Assembly: GCA_037074615.1 (NCBI GenBank)
Contig: CM073558.1
Coordinates: forward strand, 8,866,001 to 8,930,000
DNA from: Leucaena leucocephala
Taxonomy: Eukaryota > Streptophyta > Magnoliopsida > Fabales > Fabaceae
Length of the DNA: 64,000 nt
Reading direction: 5' to 3'
The notes beneath the pieces are model-generated. The model was not told the origin of the DNA. It worked only from the letters and a program-made list of their open reading frames with translations, and did not search any database. The translations under genes and the position numbers were made by a program. Of the stretch, positions 34,527 to 46,594 are shown in pieces (positions within the stretch are counted from its first letter, which is position 1; each line of letters opens with the position of its first letter).

Positions 34527-36168
34527 CCAAGTGAAAATCCCTCTTACTCCCCTTACAACTATAAGGTTACAATTTACTCAATAACACACTCGAGTAATAT
34601 GAAAAGTTGATTTTTACATATGAACTCTATCTCAACAGAGTATATAGGATAATCACTTAAGCTTACTGTCTACTTTCTTTCTTCTAATGAATATGTATTC
34701 TCTTAACCAACAGAGTAAAACATAAATACAATTAATGTGTATAATGTATCTTTTTTTAAATTATTTTAAAGCGTTGAAGTAGCAGTTGTTGAATATAGTC
34801 GTTATTGTTGATGTATACATCTGATACTTTTTTGCTTTGTGATTATTTTCCTCAATTAATTCTACAAATGATCTTAAAACATGCATTAGTAATGATATAT
34901 AATAAATGTAAGAATATAGCAAGTGTTTTCAAATGATTTAGTATTAACTATTAAAATTTGATAGAGTTTGGTTTAAAATTCCTTTCATAAACTAGCTTGA
35001 TTTGTCGAAAAGCTTATCAAATAACACCTTTATTGAAAAGGTCTTTGATAAATGGCTCAAAAATTGCATTGAAAAACAATTTATCATTTATCGAAGTGTT
35101 CTTTAATAAATGGATTATTTGAATAGATTATCAATAAATGATGTGAACATTCTTTTTCAAACCTTTTCAAACAAACTTTAAAAGCATTCTTTGATGTTAT
35201 GAATACATGTGAAAATCATAACTTATAAGATAATTTAGTGAGTTAGAACAAGGTCAATATTTAGCATAACAAAGTAAGTACCACAAGATATGAGATTATA
35301 AGCTTCATAATTAAAACATATCATAATAAGATATAAGATATAAGCTAATAATCATTTAGCAAATTTGCCAAATCAAATTAGGCTATAAACTTATGAAGAT
35401 TATTCATTTAATCAAGTATAATAATCAATAAGCTCATCAAAGTTATTCCTAGACTTATCAATAAGAGTTTCAACAGATTATGTTTAACAAAGGATCTTAT
35501 CAAATATATTTTTTATTAAATGGCCTAACTGAATAATTCATCAATAAGAGCATAATGAATTAGACTTTAAATCATTCATGAATAATCTAATCTTCATAAT
35601 TTCAAGTCTAAATGAACCATATATGATTCAAGCAAATCAAGCAACATTATAAGCAATGAATTATCTTCAAACAAATCATCAATAGAATATTTATCAAGTT
35701 AAGATCCTAATGATTTGAATTTGAAACAACTTTATCTTTGCTTTAATTGATCTTATATAAATTTGTGACTCAATATTCCACAGATAAAATTGAGAAGAAA
35801 GCAATTAGATCACTCGTAAGAATTATTTATGAAACTAGAGATTTAGTGATCGTTGATAAACTTATCGAAGGCTTATTCATAAACCAACTAATCGAATATA
35901 GCTTAGAATAATTTTTAGTTTCAAAATAACTTGACTCAGATTTTTCTCAACTATTTATGATTGATTTATTGATAAGAAATCTTATCCAATAGGTCATTGA
36001 TAAATGTCATTCAGAAATTATATTTTTCCTCAAAAGTTCTTTCTCATTTATCGAATAATTGTCTCATCGATAAATTTATTGATAAATGCCCTTTATCAGT
36101 TCAGTTTCTTTCTGAAATATTTTTTCGATTAATTGTTTTTATCAAAACATTATCATTGGATTCTAACA
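34527..36168 (-). repeat. Copia-C 3' LTR, proximal segment
   Basis: Continues the LTR interrupted at 8336 and aligns with 41975-44082. It lacks the stretch corresponding to about 43440-43740 and some further sequence, giving 1949 bp against 2413 bp in the other LTR. Rich in TTATCGA/TCGATAA words. Confidence 0.85.
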
Positions 36169-36190
36169 TTTCTCCCCCTTTTTGATGATG
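36169..36190 (-). other. Copia-C polypurine tract
   Basis: On the minus strand CATCAAAAAGGGGGAGAAA runs straight into TGTTAGAATCC. This is the common arrangement at the 3' LTR of large copia elements and it fixes the element's orientation. Confidence 0.85.
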
Positions 36191-36799
36191 TCAAACTTAA
36201 TTGAGAAGCTTTGAAAATTATTGATTTGCAATTTAAAAATTAAGTACTGAGATAAATAAAGAATTCAGATATAATCATATCAGCACAAATCAGTAAATGC
36301 AAACATATAGAAGCAATTATCATGGAAAAGCAATTTTCATTCAAAATACTATTTGATACAACTGCTTTCAACATACAAAAGACCATTTGACTCTACTCAG
36401 TTTATTCTAATTCTCCCCCTTTTGACATCATTCAAAAGAGGCAGTTTAGGTCAAAGGGCTTTAGTTGAGGTGTTTTATGGGGTTAATCTAGAAGGTTCAG
36501 ATAGGCCAATTTGTGAAATCCCATATTGAGTTAGAGGATTAGAGGATGGGGCATTAAGATCAGTGAAAGCAGGTGTGTCTCCTAATAAATCTTCAATTGT
36601 GAAAATAGTGTTGTTGGATTCTAACTTCTTTCTCAATTAAATACCTATTCACCAAGTACACTAATTGCATGTCTTTGTAAATCCATTATCTTTCCAAGGT
36701 TGGTAATCATTGTCTAAGTCTTTTCATTTCCTTTTTCAACCTCAAAAATTAAGTTCTGCATTAAAGATGTCCCAAGACCATTTTAGCTCAGATATACTT

Positions 36800-38208
36800 T
36801 GAATAGTCATCTATGAGCTTGCCTCAACCTTTTCCAAAATATTTCTCCCAAAACTCTTCAATTCATGTTGGATCAGATGTTGACCTGCAGCTTGAGTGAA
36901 AGAAGGTGCAGAAGTAGGAGCAGTAGGTATGGCTGAAGATTGAGCTTTATCTGGTTGTACATTTTGTTTCCTTTTATAAACTTTCTTACTACCATCAACC
37001 AAGGAAAGGGGAATCCTCATTCTATAGATCTGCTTAGTACCAAATTTTGAGATTTTTACTTCCTTCTCTTCCTTTTCTATAAATGAGATATTTTTGCGCT
37101 AGAGGATGAATGAGATATGCTGAGGGTATATGATGTTAGTGCCTTTAATCTGTCTAAATAAAAATTTCTAATCTCATGATAAATCAATGCTCCAATATTA
37201 ATTTTCTCTCCATTAATTACCCTTGTTAACAAAAGATAATCTTCTTGAGTGAGATAGGTGAAGCTTCCTAATTTATTCACCATGCTCCTTGAGTAAATAT
37301 AGTGGATTATCATGTGATAATCACACATTTCTTTAGGTACAAACTTGAGGTCACCCTTAACTTTGTACAAAGCATGAGAATTTTATAAATTTCTCTTAGA
37401 GACAATGTTGACCCTTTCCTATGATATGTAGTCTTAAGCAAGAAATTAATAATATCTCTATCCAATTTAATCTCTCTTCCTTTAAGTTTTGTAATAAGAT
37501 AACTTTTTATAAGTTCTCTATCATCATTTGCTTTCTCAAAGGTCTCCATATTACAATAAAATTGTTTAACCACTTCAGGGAAATATGGAAGATTAATCTC
37601 TAACCAGTTCTTATAATAAGCTAGGGAATTGAACAAATCTAATTGAGTCTTATCATTATATCTATGATTTTGCAAGTCTACATGAATAACAGGACATAAT
37701 TCCCTTTCACTAAAAGCAACCTTCAACTTTCCTTTATTTACCCCATTGTTTAGATTTCTTCTAAGTTAAATTAGCTTGGTTGAAAGGAGAAAGATTGATC
37801 TTGGAAGGGTTAGAGAAAGGAGAATGCTCACAGATACCTTGAGGAGACTAAGTTCTCCTTCTTACCTTTTGTTTCACTATCTGACCTGACGATAATCCGA
37901 CTGAACTTATAGCCTTTTGAACAACCACATTAAGATCTTCATATATGTTGGTGTGATCAAATTCTTTAGAAACTGTTGCTAATTGGTGTTTCTTCCTTTT
38001 TAGTACTTGTCAACCGCCCTACCTTATAGGACTTGGAAAGGATTCAGTTGGTATTTGAATATGAGTTGTTCTTGTAGTAGGGGCGACAAATTTCTCGGTG
38101 GATTGTGATCCTTGACTACTTTTGGCCTATATTTTGAGCTTGAAGAACTAGCATTTTGCTCCCCCTTAATTTTTCTAGACTAACCTCAAGAATTTTGGTT
38201 CTTGCCAT
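36800..38208 (-). pseudogene. Copia-C 3' ORF in the envelope-like position, broken
   Basis: Starts at an ATG at 38208 (MARTKILEVSLEKL) and runs toward the 3' LTR. The recognisable core is 37726-37310 (LPYFPEVVKQFYCNMETFE, then LKGREIKLDRDIINFLLK). It resembles the plant transposon protein domain found in accessory ORFs of retroelements. The core continues at 37370-37077 in another frame (DYLLLTRVINGEKINIGALI). A third frame at 37020-36811 has a basic stretch followed by a helical tail (KKVYKRKQN, then HELKSFGRNILEKVE). At least two frameshifts and several stops break it. Its place, after the gag-pol position and before the polypurine tract, is where Sire/Maximus-type copia elements carry an envelope-like gene. 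I see no signal peptide or membrane segment, so the function is unknown. Confidence 0.6.
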
Positions 38209-40599
38209 TGCTAGGGATAGTGATAAATAGTAAAAGTGACTAGAGAAAATTTGTGAATTGTGAGAAGTAATCTCTTTTGGGAAGTTGGGAAAAATGATTT
38301 AGAGATGTTTAATTGATGTTTGGAGTGTATAGGATTAGTAAAGACTTTATGGGTTCAGAGAAAATGTTAGATGAAATAAGCGGTAACGGTCATATTTTGC
38401 CTAAATAGTAGATAGTTCTTCGATAAGTATCTTATTCGAAGTGTTTATTGATAAATTTTCAAATAATAGTAAAACATTTATCAAATATCTTTTTGATATA
38501 CCATATTATCGAATAGTTGTTCGATAAATAACCACCTTTCATACAAAAATCACACAATTTATCGAAGAATCTTTTAAAAAGACTCTTTATCAAACTGTTA
38601 TTCTATCAAAAACTTCAATTAATTTTTCAAAAACACTTTATTTATCGAATAGCTTCTTGATAAGTAGCCTTATCAATAAATTGTTCGATAAACTTTAAAG
38701 CCTTTTTCCCAAATTTTATCAAATAAAATTTTGATAAGTAATCTTTTCAAAGAATTTATTGATATAATACAACACATGATACTTCTCAAAAATTTTAAAA
38801 ATATTTATTTACATATTTGATAAATGATTTTATCGAATAGATGTTTGAAAAGATTAAATCCATTGAAATACATATCTTTTCTTAAGTTTATCAAAGCTTT
38901 TATTGATAAGATATTGAATCGATAACCTCTTTGATAAGATCATGATTTTTGAAAATTAAAAATAATGAATATTTTAAAAATATGATTCATAAAAAACAAG
39001 TAAACAAATACATCATCAAAATATTATCATCAAAATATCTTAGATATATATTCTTAAAAAATAATAAGTGTTTAGAAATGCTTATTCAGTTTTGGATATC
39101 AAATGAGTTGATCTTTGGAAGCTCTTTGCTTCCTCCTCTCAATTATCTTCTTTTTGCATTGACATAAATGATGATCCTTTTATCTTGTTGCTAATTGAAT
39201 TTTGTTGGTCTAGTGCTTACTTATACTAATCCTAATACTTGACATAGTAATTATTTTTCAACTGTTAAAAACAAATCATTTCTTTATAGGAGAATGAATG
39301 ATTAGTATGGTCATATAGAAAATAAATTTCATTTATATGTGAGATAATATAATATATAACAGCTTCATCATCAAAACTAATAAATTCACACTACGTACAG
39401 ATGAATATATCAAGAGATAAACTTGTCCTTTACCTAGATAATTCTAACAAAAAAACTCATTGAAAGATAGGAATTTTAAGTGCATATTGAAGATGACTCT
39501 AGCAAGTGGAATTGGACTACTTTTTGAGATTCTCATACAAGTGTATTAACCTCTAATGTTGATTTCCATATGTTTCAAAAACAAATTTTCAAATCATTTT
39601 CATGCATTTTGTAAAGTTAGAATATTTAATGCAAGAAGTTGAAGATTACTTTAGTCTTTGAAATCATGAATACGCACATTTATAAATCATGATCAATGAC
39701 TTGAAATTTGCAAGGAATTCTTAAAATGTTTATCTTGAAAACATGTATGGTTTCTTTTAGCAATATGAAGGTATTCTTTATTGAAAATTGATTGCTAAAT
39801 TGAATCAACAAGGAACAAGTATTTATTACTCTAGTCTAGAATTCAATTAAGCACTATAAAGATCAAGATTAGATTTCATCGTGCTCTTTTCATTGTTAGA
39901 GCTTACTTGAATTTGGTAAATTGATATTGAATTTTCCTTCAGTACCAAAACTCATGCTTTGCTGGTTCATCTATTTGGATTATCTTTTTTTATATCCATA
40001 AATTTTAAGATGAACCTTGTTAATTAGATTCCTTACAAAATGGTTTTCTTTCTAGGTATCCAACTTTGCTTGGATCCATCAATAATAGCTTATAGGTAAT
40101 CATAATTCACATGCTCAGAGAATATAAACAATTTAGAACATTTGAACATGTTTACTTTATACATATAGAAGAGTCATATTCATTTTTCATGTATATGAAT
40201 GCATAAAGAATTAATCTTACTGATCATTGCATTTTTCCTTTTAAAAACACTAATCAGTTAAGTTTTTCATAGGAGTATAAAGAATTTTAGACATAAGTTA
40301 CAATGATCATTACTAAAGATACCGAGGTAAACTTTAAAGATATAAATATAATGATGTATAGAGTTTACCATTGTACTTTTTACCTTATGTGGAAGAAAGT
40401 TTGCCTGTGCATATCCATCATATTTTTGAATTTCTTCTGATAGTTGCTTGTGATGGTCTCTCAACTAATATGAACTTTGATGCTGAAGAGATATTCCTCC
40501 TTTTATTTTTCTCAAGATAATTGAATGGTACAATATGAAAGCCCTTTCTTGAGGTAGAACATACTTCTTGGGACTTTCTCTATTAGTTCTTATAGTTGA
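38209..40599 (-). other. Copia-C interior without recognisable gene
   Basis: This interval should hold protease, integrase and reverse transcriptase, but none of their motifs were found on either strand. 38400-38960 is dense in TTATCGA and TCGATAA words like those of the LTRs. Open frames here (38949-39167 plus strand, 40267-40464 minus strand) have no family support. Confidence 0.55.
38400..38960. repeat. TTATCGA/TCGATAA word cluster
   Basis: Many copies of TTATCGAATA and its complement, for example near 38418, 38505, 38560, 38640 and 38690. The same words fill the copia-C LTRs (35090-36090, 42700-43990). Confidence 0.7.
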
Positions 40600-41408
40600 C
40601 TATGAGACTGCATCAATAGATATTCCTTGAGTTCTCTCAAATGATATTGCTTTCATAGATGCATGATGAACTCTTGGATTCCCCTTTTTCCATGTACCAT
40701 ATCCATTCTTATGAATGTTACCCTGCACATTTGAAATATTGGAATGATACTTCGGTGCCCATTTAACTTTGGGTCCTTGAGAGTTAGTATTTGTCCTTAC
40801 TTGTCCTCTAGGAACCCAAACTAATTCTTTTACGATAGAATTTGCAGTTATTGTGTTGTTCAAGTGAACGAAATATATAATTGTTGTTCAAGTGAAAGAA
40901 ATATATAATCTTTACGCAAGTTTTCTTTCTTCGTACTAGATCTTTCAGTGATATCTTTTTTATGCAAAATATTTTTATTTTTTGAAATATCTTCAATGAT
41001 TGGTTAAAAATCATGTTATGAAACCTTCTCAAATCATTTTTCTTAAATTATAAGAGGAAGTGAAACTTTTTACCATTGATATATTTTTAGCTCTGAATGA
41101 TAATTCATTAGATTCATATGCATTAAGCTCTTCTTGAATATTTTTTCCTCTTGTTCCTTTGTGTTGATATGAAGATGTTCTATTACTTCTCCCTTTTTTG
41201 CATTATAGTCTATTTGTTCATCAAGAGTAGATTTATAACTTTCAGGTACTGATGAACTATCAACACTATAAGCATCAATGCAATTGTTAGATGAATATAA
41301 TGAATAAAGAGAATCGAAAATATCTATAACATTAGAGTAATATTTGATTTTCAAATCAAAACTTTCAGATAAACTATTGTATAAAATTTTCATTACTCTA
41401 AGATTCAA
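40600..41408 (-). pseudogene. Copia-C gag relic
   Basis: The open stretch 41408-41070 (112 aa) contains MKILYNSLSESFDLKIKYYS, resembling the KIL-RSLP-ESF-D-K block of copia gag, followed by a Glu-rich region. 40863-40600 (87 aa) contains GPKVKWAPK near ELVWVPRG, the post-zinc-knuckle linker seen before protease in Sire-type polyproteins. No intact CCHC knuckle is visible between them, and the intervening 41032-40808 is frame-shifted. The assignment rests on short motifs and on its place next to the primer site and 5' LTR. Confidence 0.5.
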
Positions 41409-41656
41409 TGAAAATAATTTCTTTTTATTTTGATTTCATTCCTTTATTGGTTTAAATTCAAAATCATTTAAAAAGATTTTCCTCATATCATAATCAAGAG
41501 TTTTAAAAAATATAGTCATCTGACCTTTCCAATATAAAACTCATAATTTTCTAAAGTATGAGGAATACTGATATCAAAACATCCAGAAATTATTTCACTA
41601 TCAAATACAATCATTATTTTTATACTTGAGATTATTAGATCCTTTAACAAGTGACC

Positions 41657-41667
41657 TTCTAATATCA
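41657..41667 (-). other. Copia-C primer-binding site, decayed
   Basis: The plus strand reads TTCTAATATCA where a Met-type site would read CTCTGATACCA. All three differences are C-to-T or G-to-A. It lies two bases inside the 5' LTR terminus. Confidence 0.6.
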
Positions 41668-41669
41668 AA

Positions 41670-44082
41670 TATTAGATATAGTTGTATCACCCAATAGGGG
41701 ATAAATTGAGTGATTTTAAAATATTTAAAAACTCAAAATATATTTGAACAAAATCAATGAGATGAATTTAGAAAATATCACTGTAGGAATAAGTTGTTGA
41801 ATGGAGTTTGCATAAGTCAATTTACAGTGGTTCGGTCAAATCCCCTTGACCTATGTCTATTCCCGATAGTTCCTCTTAGTGTTTCAATAACTCTAAGATT
41901 CAATGGACTCTTGGTACCTCAATACAATCAATATTTTAATCCCTCATACTCCCCTTTACAATCCGTAAGGTAATTCAAGCGAAAATCCCTCTACCCCCTT
42001 ACAACCGTAAGGTTACAATTCACTTAAGAACCCTCTTGAGCAATCTGAAAAGTTTATTGTTACAGATAAACTCTCTCTCAAAAGAGTATATAGGATAATC
42101 ACTTAAGCTTACTGTCTAGTTTCTCTCTTCTAATGAATATGTATACTCTGAACTAACAGAAGAGAAATATAGTAAAATAGAGATACAATTAGTGTGTATG
42201 ACTAAAGTGCATATTGAGTGTATGTTGTATCTTTTTAGAACTTCTTTCTCACTTTGGCTTCTTTATTTTATACTTTGTTTTCATAATTATGTTAAAACGT
42301 TAAAGTAGTCGTTAAGATAGCCATTTTTTTAATATAGTCGTTCTTACTAACTTGTGCATCTGATGCTTTTTGCTCTGTGATTATTTTCCTTAATTAATTC
42401 TACAAATGATCTTTAAACATTATTTAGTAATGATATATAATCAATGTAAGCATATAGCAAGTGTTTCCAAATGATTTAGTATTAAAGTTTAAAATCTAAT
42501 AGAGTCTTGTTTAAAAAAAATTCGTAAAATGGCTTGACTTATGGAAGAGATTATTAAAGAACACCCTTATTGAAAGAGTCTGATTTAAATGGCTAAGAAA
42601 TTGCTTTGAAATAGTTAAGATCTTATTAAGCAATTTTTTATAATCAACCTTATCCATAAGGACTTCAATAAATCTTTAATAAATTGCTGAGATAGTTCAT
42701 GATTTATCGAATAGGTATTAGATAAATGTCCTTATTGAATATCTCTTAATATTATTTCAAAACATATGCATTTAGATTTATTGATATGTTTCACAATTCA
42801 TCATTTATCAAAGTGTTATTCGATAAATGGATATAGATTATTGATAAATGTTGAAGAACATTATTTTTTAAACATTTTCAAAAAGACTTTAAAAATGTCC
42901 TTTGATATTCTCAATACATGTGAAAATCATAACTGATAAGATAATTTAGCGAGTTAGAATAAGGTCAATATTTAGCACAACAGAGCAAGTTTCACAAGAT
43001 ATGAGATTATAAGCTTGATGGTTAAAACATATCATAATAATATATAAGATATAAGCTTATAATCATTTAGCAAATGAGCCAAACAAAAACAAAGTAAAAA
43101 CTTATTAAGATAATTCATTCAATCAAGTCCAAGTAATCCATAAGCTCATCAAAGTTGTTCAAAGACTTATCTATCAGAGTTTCAATAGATTATGTTTAAC
43201 AAAGGATCTTATCAAAGCTCTCCCTGATTAAGTGGCCTGAATGAATAGTTTATCAATAGAGCATAATGAATTAGAATTTGAATGATTCATGAATAATATA
43301 ATCTATCTTTTATTTCATTTGATATTATATAAATTTGTGACTCATGATTGCAAAGATCAAATTGAGAAGAAAGCATTAGATCACTTGTAAGAATTATTTA
43401 TGAAAACAGAGATTCAGTGATCTTCGATAAACTTAAAACATTTTCAAATGATCAGATTTTAATCCTGTAAACTTTTTCAATTCTCTAATCATAGGATTTT
43501 AGAAAATATATTGTCAAAAGCAAATGGTGAAATATATGATAAATTATTTATTAGTGCTTTTGAAAAACTTAAAAACTTATCTTTATTTATCAAAAAGTTA
43601 TTCAATAAATCCCTTTATAGAATAGTCCTTTGATAAATGAGTCTTTGAAAATGAAATATCTTCTTTAAAAGTTAGAGTTGATTGATCGAATATCTTATTG
43701 ATAAATCCATTGTTTGATCAACTCTGCGATAAAACTTTTCACAAACATTGATTTTTTTCAAAACTTGTCGAAGGCTTATTCGATAATTCAACTGATCAAA
43801 TATAGCTTCAAATAATTTTTAGTTTTAGAATAACTTGACTCAGAATTTTCTCAACTATATATGATCAATTTAACAAAGTCTTTATTGATAAGAAATCTTA
43901 TCGAATAGGTCATCGATAAATGTCTTTCAAAAATATATTTCCTTTAAAAGTTCTTTCTCATTTATCAAATAATTGTCTTATCAATAAGTTTATCAATAAA
44001 TGCTCTTTATCAGTTAAGTTTCTTTCTAAACTCTTTTCTCAATTAATTATTATCATCAAAACATTATCCTTGGAGTCTAACA
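41670..44082 (-). repeat. Copia-C 5' LTR
   Basis: 2413 bp, TATTAGA...TCTAACA on the plus strand. It preserves at 41961-41985 the uninterrupted version of the site where Athila-D entered the other LTR. Confidence 0.85.
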
Positions 44083-44087
44083 TAAAT

Positions 44088-45266
44088 GACTTTACTAAAT
44101 CACAAGTTCCTTATCTTTAATAAAAAATGGATGAACTGATGATTTAAAAGAGTCTATCATGAATAAAAAATTTTCTAACTATCCATACAAAACCACGTTA
44201 CATAGTATTTAACTTCGCTAATGTGGTTGTTAGAATTCAACCCTTAATTAACACAATTATCACATATATCATCTCCAAACATCACAAAATAGGCCTCCAA
44301 GTTTTGAACCAGGGATAACAATACCAAAGACCACAAATACATCCAGAATACTTAATAATACTCAATAACATGGCAAAGCAGTTAATGTGGATGCACAAGT
44401 TACAAGCATCAACGTAAGGCCCTCACTTCACTACCAACACACAATCCTAGAATTAAATAAAAAAAAGTATTGCATTCCATTGTAGTATGTAAAATGAGTC
44501 ATATTGTGGAAATATACAGCTATTTAACACAAATAAAATGAAGGAAATGATATAATTAATATAGCACTACTCAAATCTCCAAATCCTTCCTTGAGTTACC
44601 TACATAGGAACTATCATCTGAAAAATATTGATAACCATGGGGTAAAACAAATGCCTTAGTAGCCAATAATCTAACTCATTTTACATACTAATATATGTTC
44701 ATGAGGTATCAAGTGGGATAGATATAATAATTAATAATATAAAGCAGTTAACAACAATTCTTATAGTTCATAACTCAATTCTCATACCTCATGAATCACA
44801 AATCAATGTCATCATGTAAAATGCAATAACAATAACATCTTCCCTAACTTTGGAGGAACTTAGGAGCCTATTAAGGCATATCCCTCACTATAGGGGATGT
44901 AGTAGAGCCTAAAGGGCATATCCCTTGCTATAAGGCATGTAAAGGAGCCATAAATGCCTGTCCTTCACTCTGAGGGATGTAGGTAAGCCAACTATCATGT
45001 ATTAATATAGGCCTCATCATGAGAAAGTAACAGACCAAAATCACTCCTTAATTCCCATCATATTCATCCTGCTTAAGAATTCAACACATGGTCAATTTCA
45101 AATTCCATAATTCCTTTTTAAGTTAACATCTCATCATTTCCAATATATGGTCATACGTTCCAATTTGAAATTTATAGAATAAAAAATGCAAATAAAATAT
45201 CTTAAAATTACAAATAGCAAATTTATTTATAGAATTTATAGTTATCGTAATTGCTCATTATTGGAA
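44088..45266. other. Unassigned AT-rich interval
   Basis: No gene. It holds a short tandem repeat at 44862-44990. It is the target sequence to the right of copia-C and to the left of solo LTR-A copy 4. Confidence 0.45.
44862..44990. repeat. Three 40-42-bp tandem units
   Basis: Units of the pattern GGAGCCTA..GGCATATCCCT..CACTATAGGGGATGTAG begin at about 44863, 44904 and 44944 and are partly diverged. Confidence 0.7.
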
Positions 45267-45271
45267 AGTGG
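45267..45271 (+). repeat. Target-site duplication of solo LTR-A copy 4 (left)
   Basis: AGTGG, matched at 50121-50125. Confidence 0.7.
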
Positions 45272-46586
45272 TGTAACATCCTAATTTTCTTACGTGTTAG
45301 GGACCAAATGGTAGCATATGGAACTACTTTTAAGGTCATTGAAGTCAAATTACACAATATAGAATTTTACTCTATTGAGTATTGTTCACTATGTAAATTC
45401 CAGAGAAGTAACCTAACTTCAAAAAATCATAAGTAAATCTAGAAAAAACAAAATGAAGTGGTTCAAATTGCTACACAAAGATAACTTAATGCTCTTTCAT
45501 GGACAAATAACTTGTTGACCACGCCTTGACTCAGTCAATGTCATTCAATGCCCAAAGTTTACTGTTCATCCAATGTCCTTCCCCTGATTCTAGCATTTTG
45601 GTCCCAACTTTGAAAAATCATATCTTTTTGTGTAGACATCCAAATAAGATGTTCTATATAATAAATCGAAGATTGGTATGTCTACTATTTAATGGTAAAA
45701 TATCATACATTTATTCAACCATTTAATATTTTTAATTATAACTCAAATATCACTGTCTCACCATGAGTTACTGTTTACAGTGGCAATTTTTAGCAACTAA
45801 TTTATACATACATCAATCACATATCAATCATGCTAAATAATTATTAACTTCTCTTCATGCATATTTATCTCCTCCATCTTGAGAAGACCTGCTGTAATTG
45901 GATTGATATGGAAGGGGTGAGATTTCTGGGGAAATCTCATTAACAAAGGAAAATCATACAATGTATGCAACTATATGCTTGATGTTACTATGTGTGCACT
46001 TAATGATTCTGCTTGCATATAAAAAGAAGCAGAGCATTACTTAATCATACATGCTTCACATCATCAAGGTAAGTAAACATCACATAAAATATCCAAGCAA
46101 CATAAGCATACAAGTAGGTAAGTTTACTACCTGATGTGTAGTCTCTCCTCTAGCTCTTAGACTTTAGTCTAAGGCTCCTTCTTTTCATAAGCCAGAGGCT
46201 ATACATAGCATAATAATATCTTCATTATTACCCTATCAGTATAGCTCTACTTAACTCATGCTTAACTTGAGGTAATACTCTTAATCTACAATCCCTTAAC
46301 TTTTTTTCTATTCACGGCTAACCTTATCAAGAGAGATATTTCTTTACACTAAATATTAAATTCATAAGAAAAATCCTCTAATTTATTAGAGCAGGGGCTA
46401 GAATAAATTACCTTATTCCTAAGCTTGCCAAGTCCCTAAGCTCCTTGGATTGCTCCAAGCTCCGCCATAACTCCTCCTTTTTCCTTCCTTTCTTTTTCTT
46501 CCAATCTTTCTTTCTCTCTTCTTTCTCTCTTATTTCTCTCCATTTTCTTGCTCCTTGCTGTGAATGTAATGGAAGGAGGGGTGGGG

Positions 46587-46594
46587 TATTTATA
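46587..46594 (-). promoter_or_regulatory. TATA box of LTR-A copy 4
   Basis: TATAAATA on the minus strand. The nearest donor-like GGTAATTT is at 46411-46410, 183 nt downstream. It is weaker and further away than in the other copies. Confidence 0.4.

Larger units (their letters stand above)
8030..44082 (-). mobile_element. Copia-C: minus-strand Ty1/copia element, split by nested insertions
   Basis: The 3' LTR is on the left (8030-8336 plus 34527-36168) and the 5' LTR on the right (41670-44082). Termini are TCTAACA on the right ends and TATTAGA (decayed TGTTAGA) on the left ends. Near-identical 5-bp flanks TAAAA (8025-8029) and TAAAT (44083-44087) look like the target duplication. A polypurine tract sits next to the 3' LTR and a decayed Met-type primer site next to the 5' LTR. 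After removing Athila-D (26,190 bp with one duplicated site) the element is about 9.9 kb. Its interior keeps gag-like fragments and a 3' ORF in the envelope-like position, but no integrase or reverse transcriptase was found. Confidence 0.8.
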
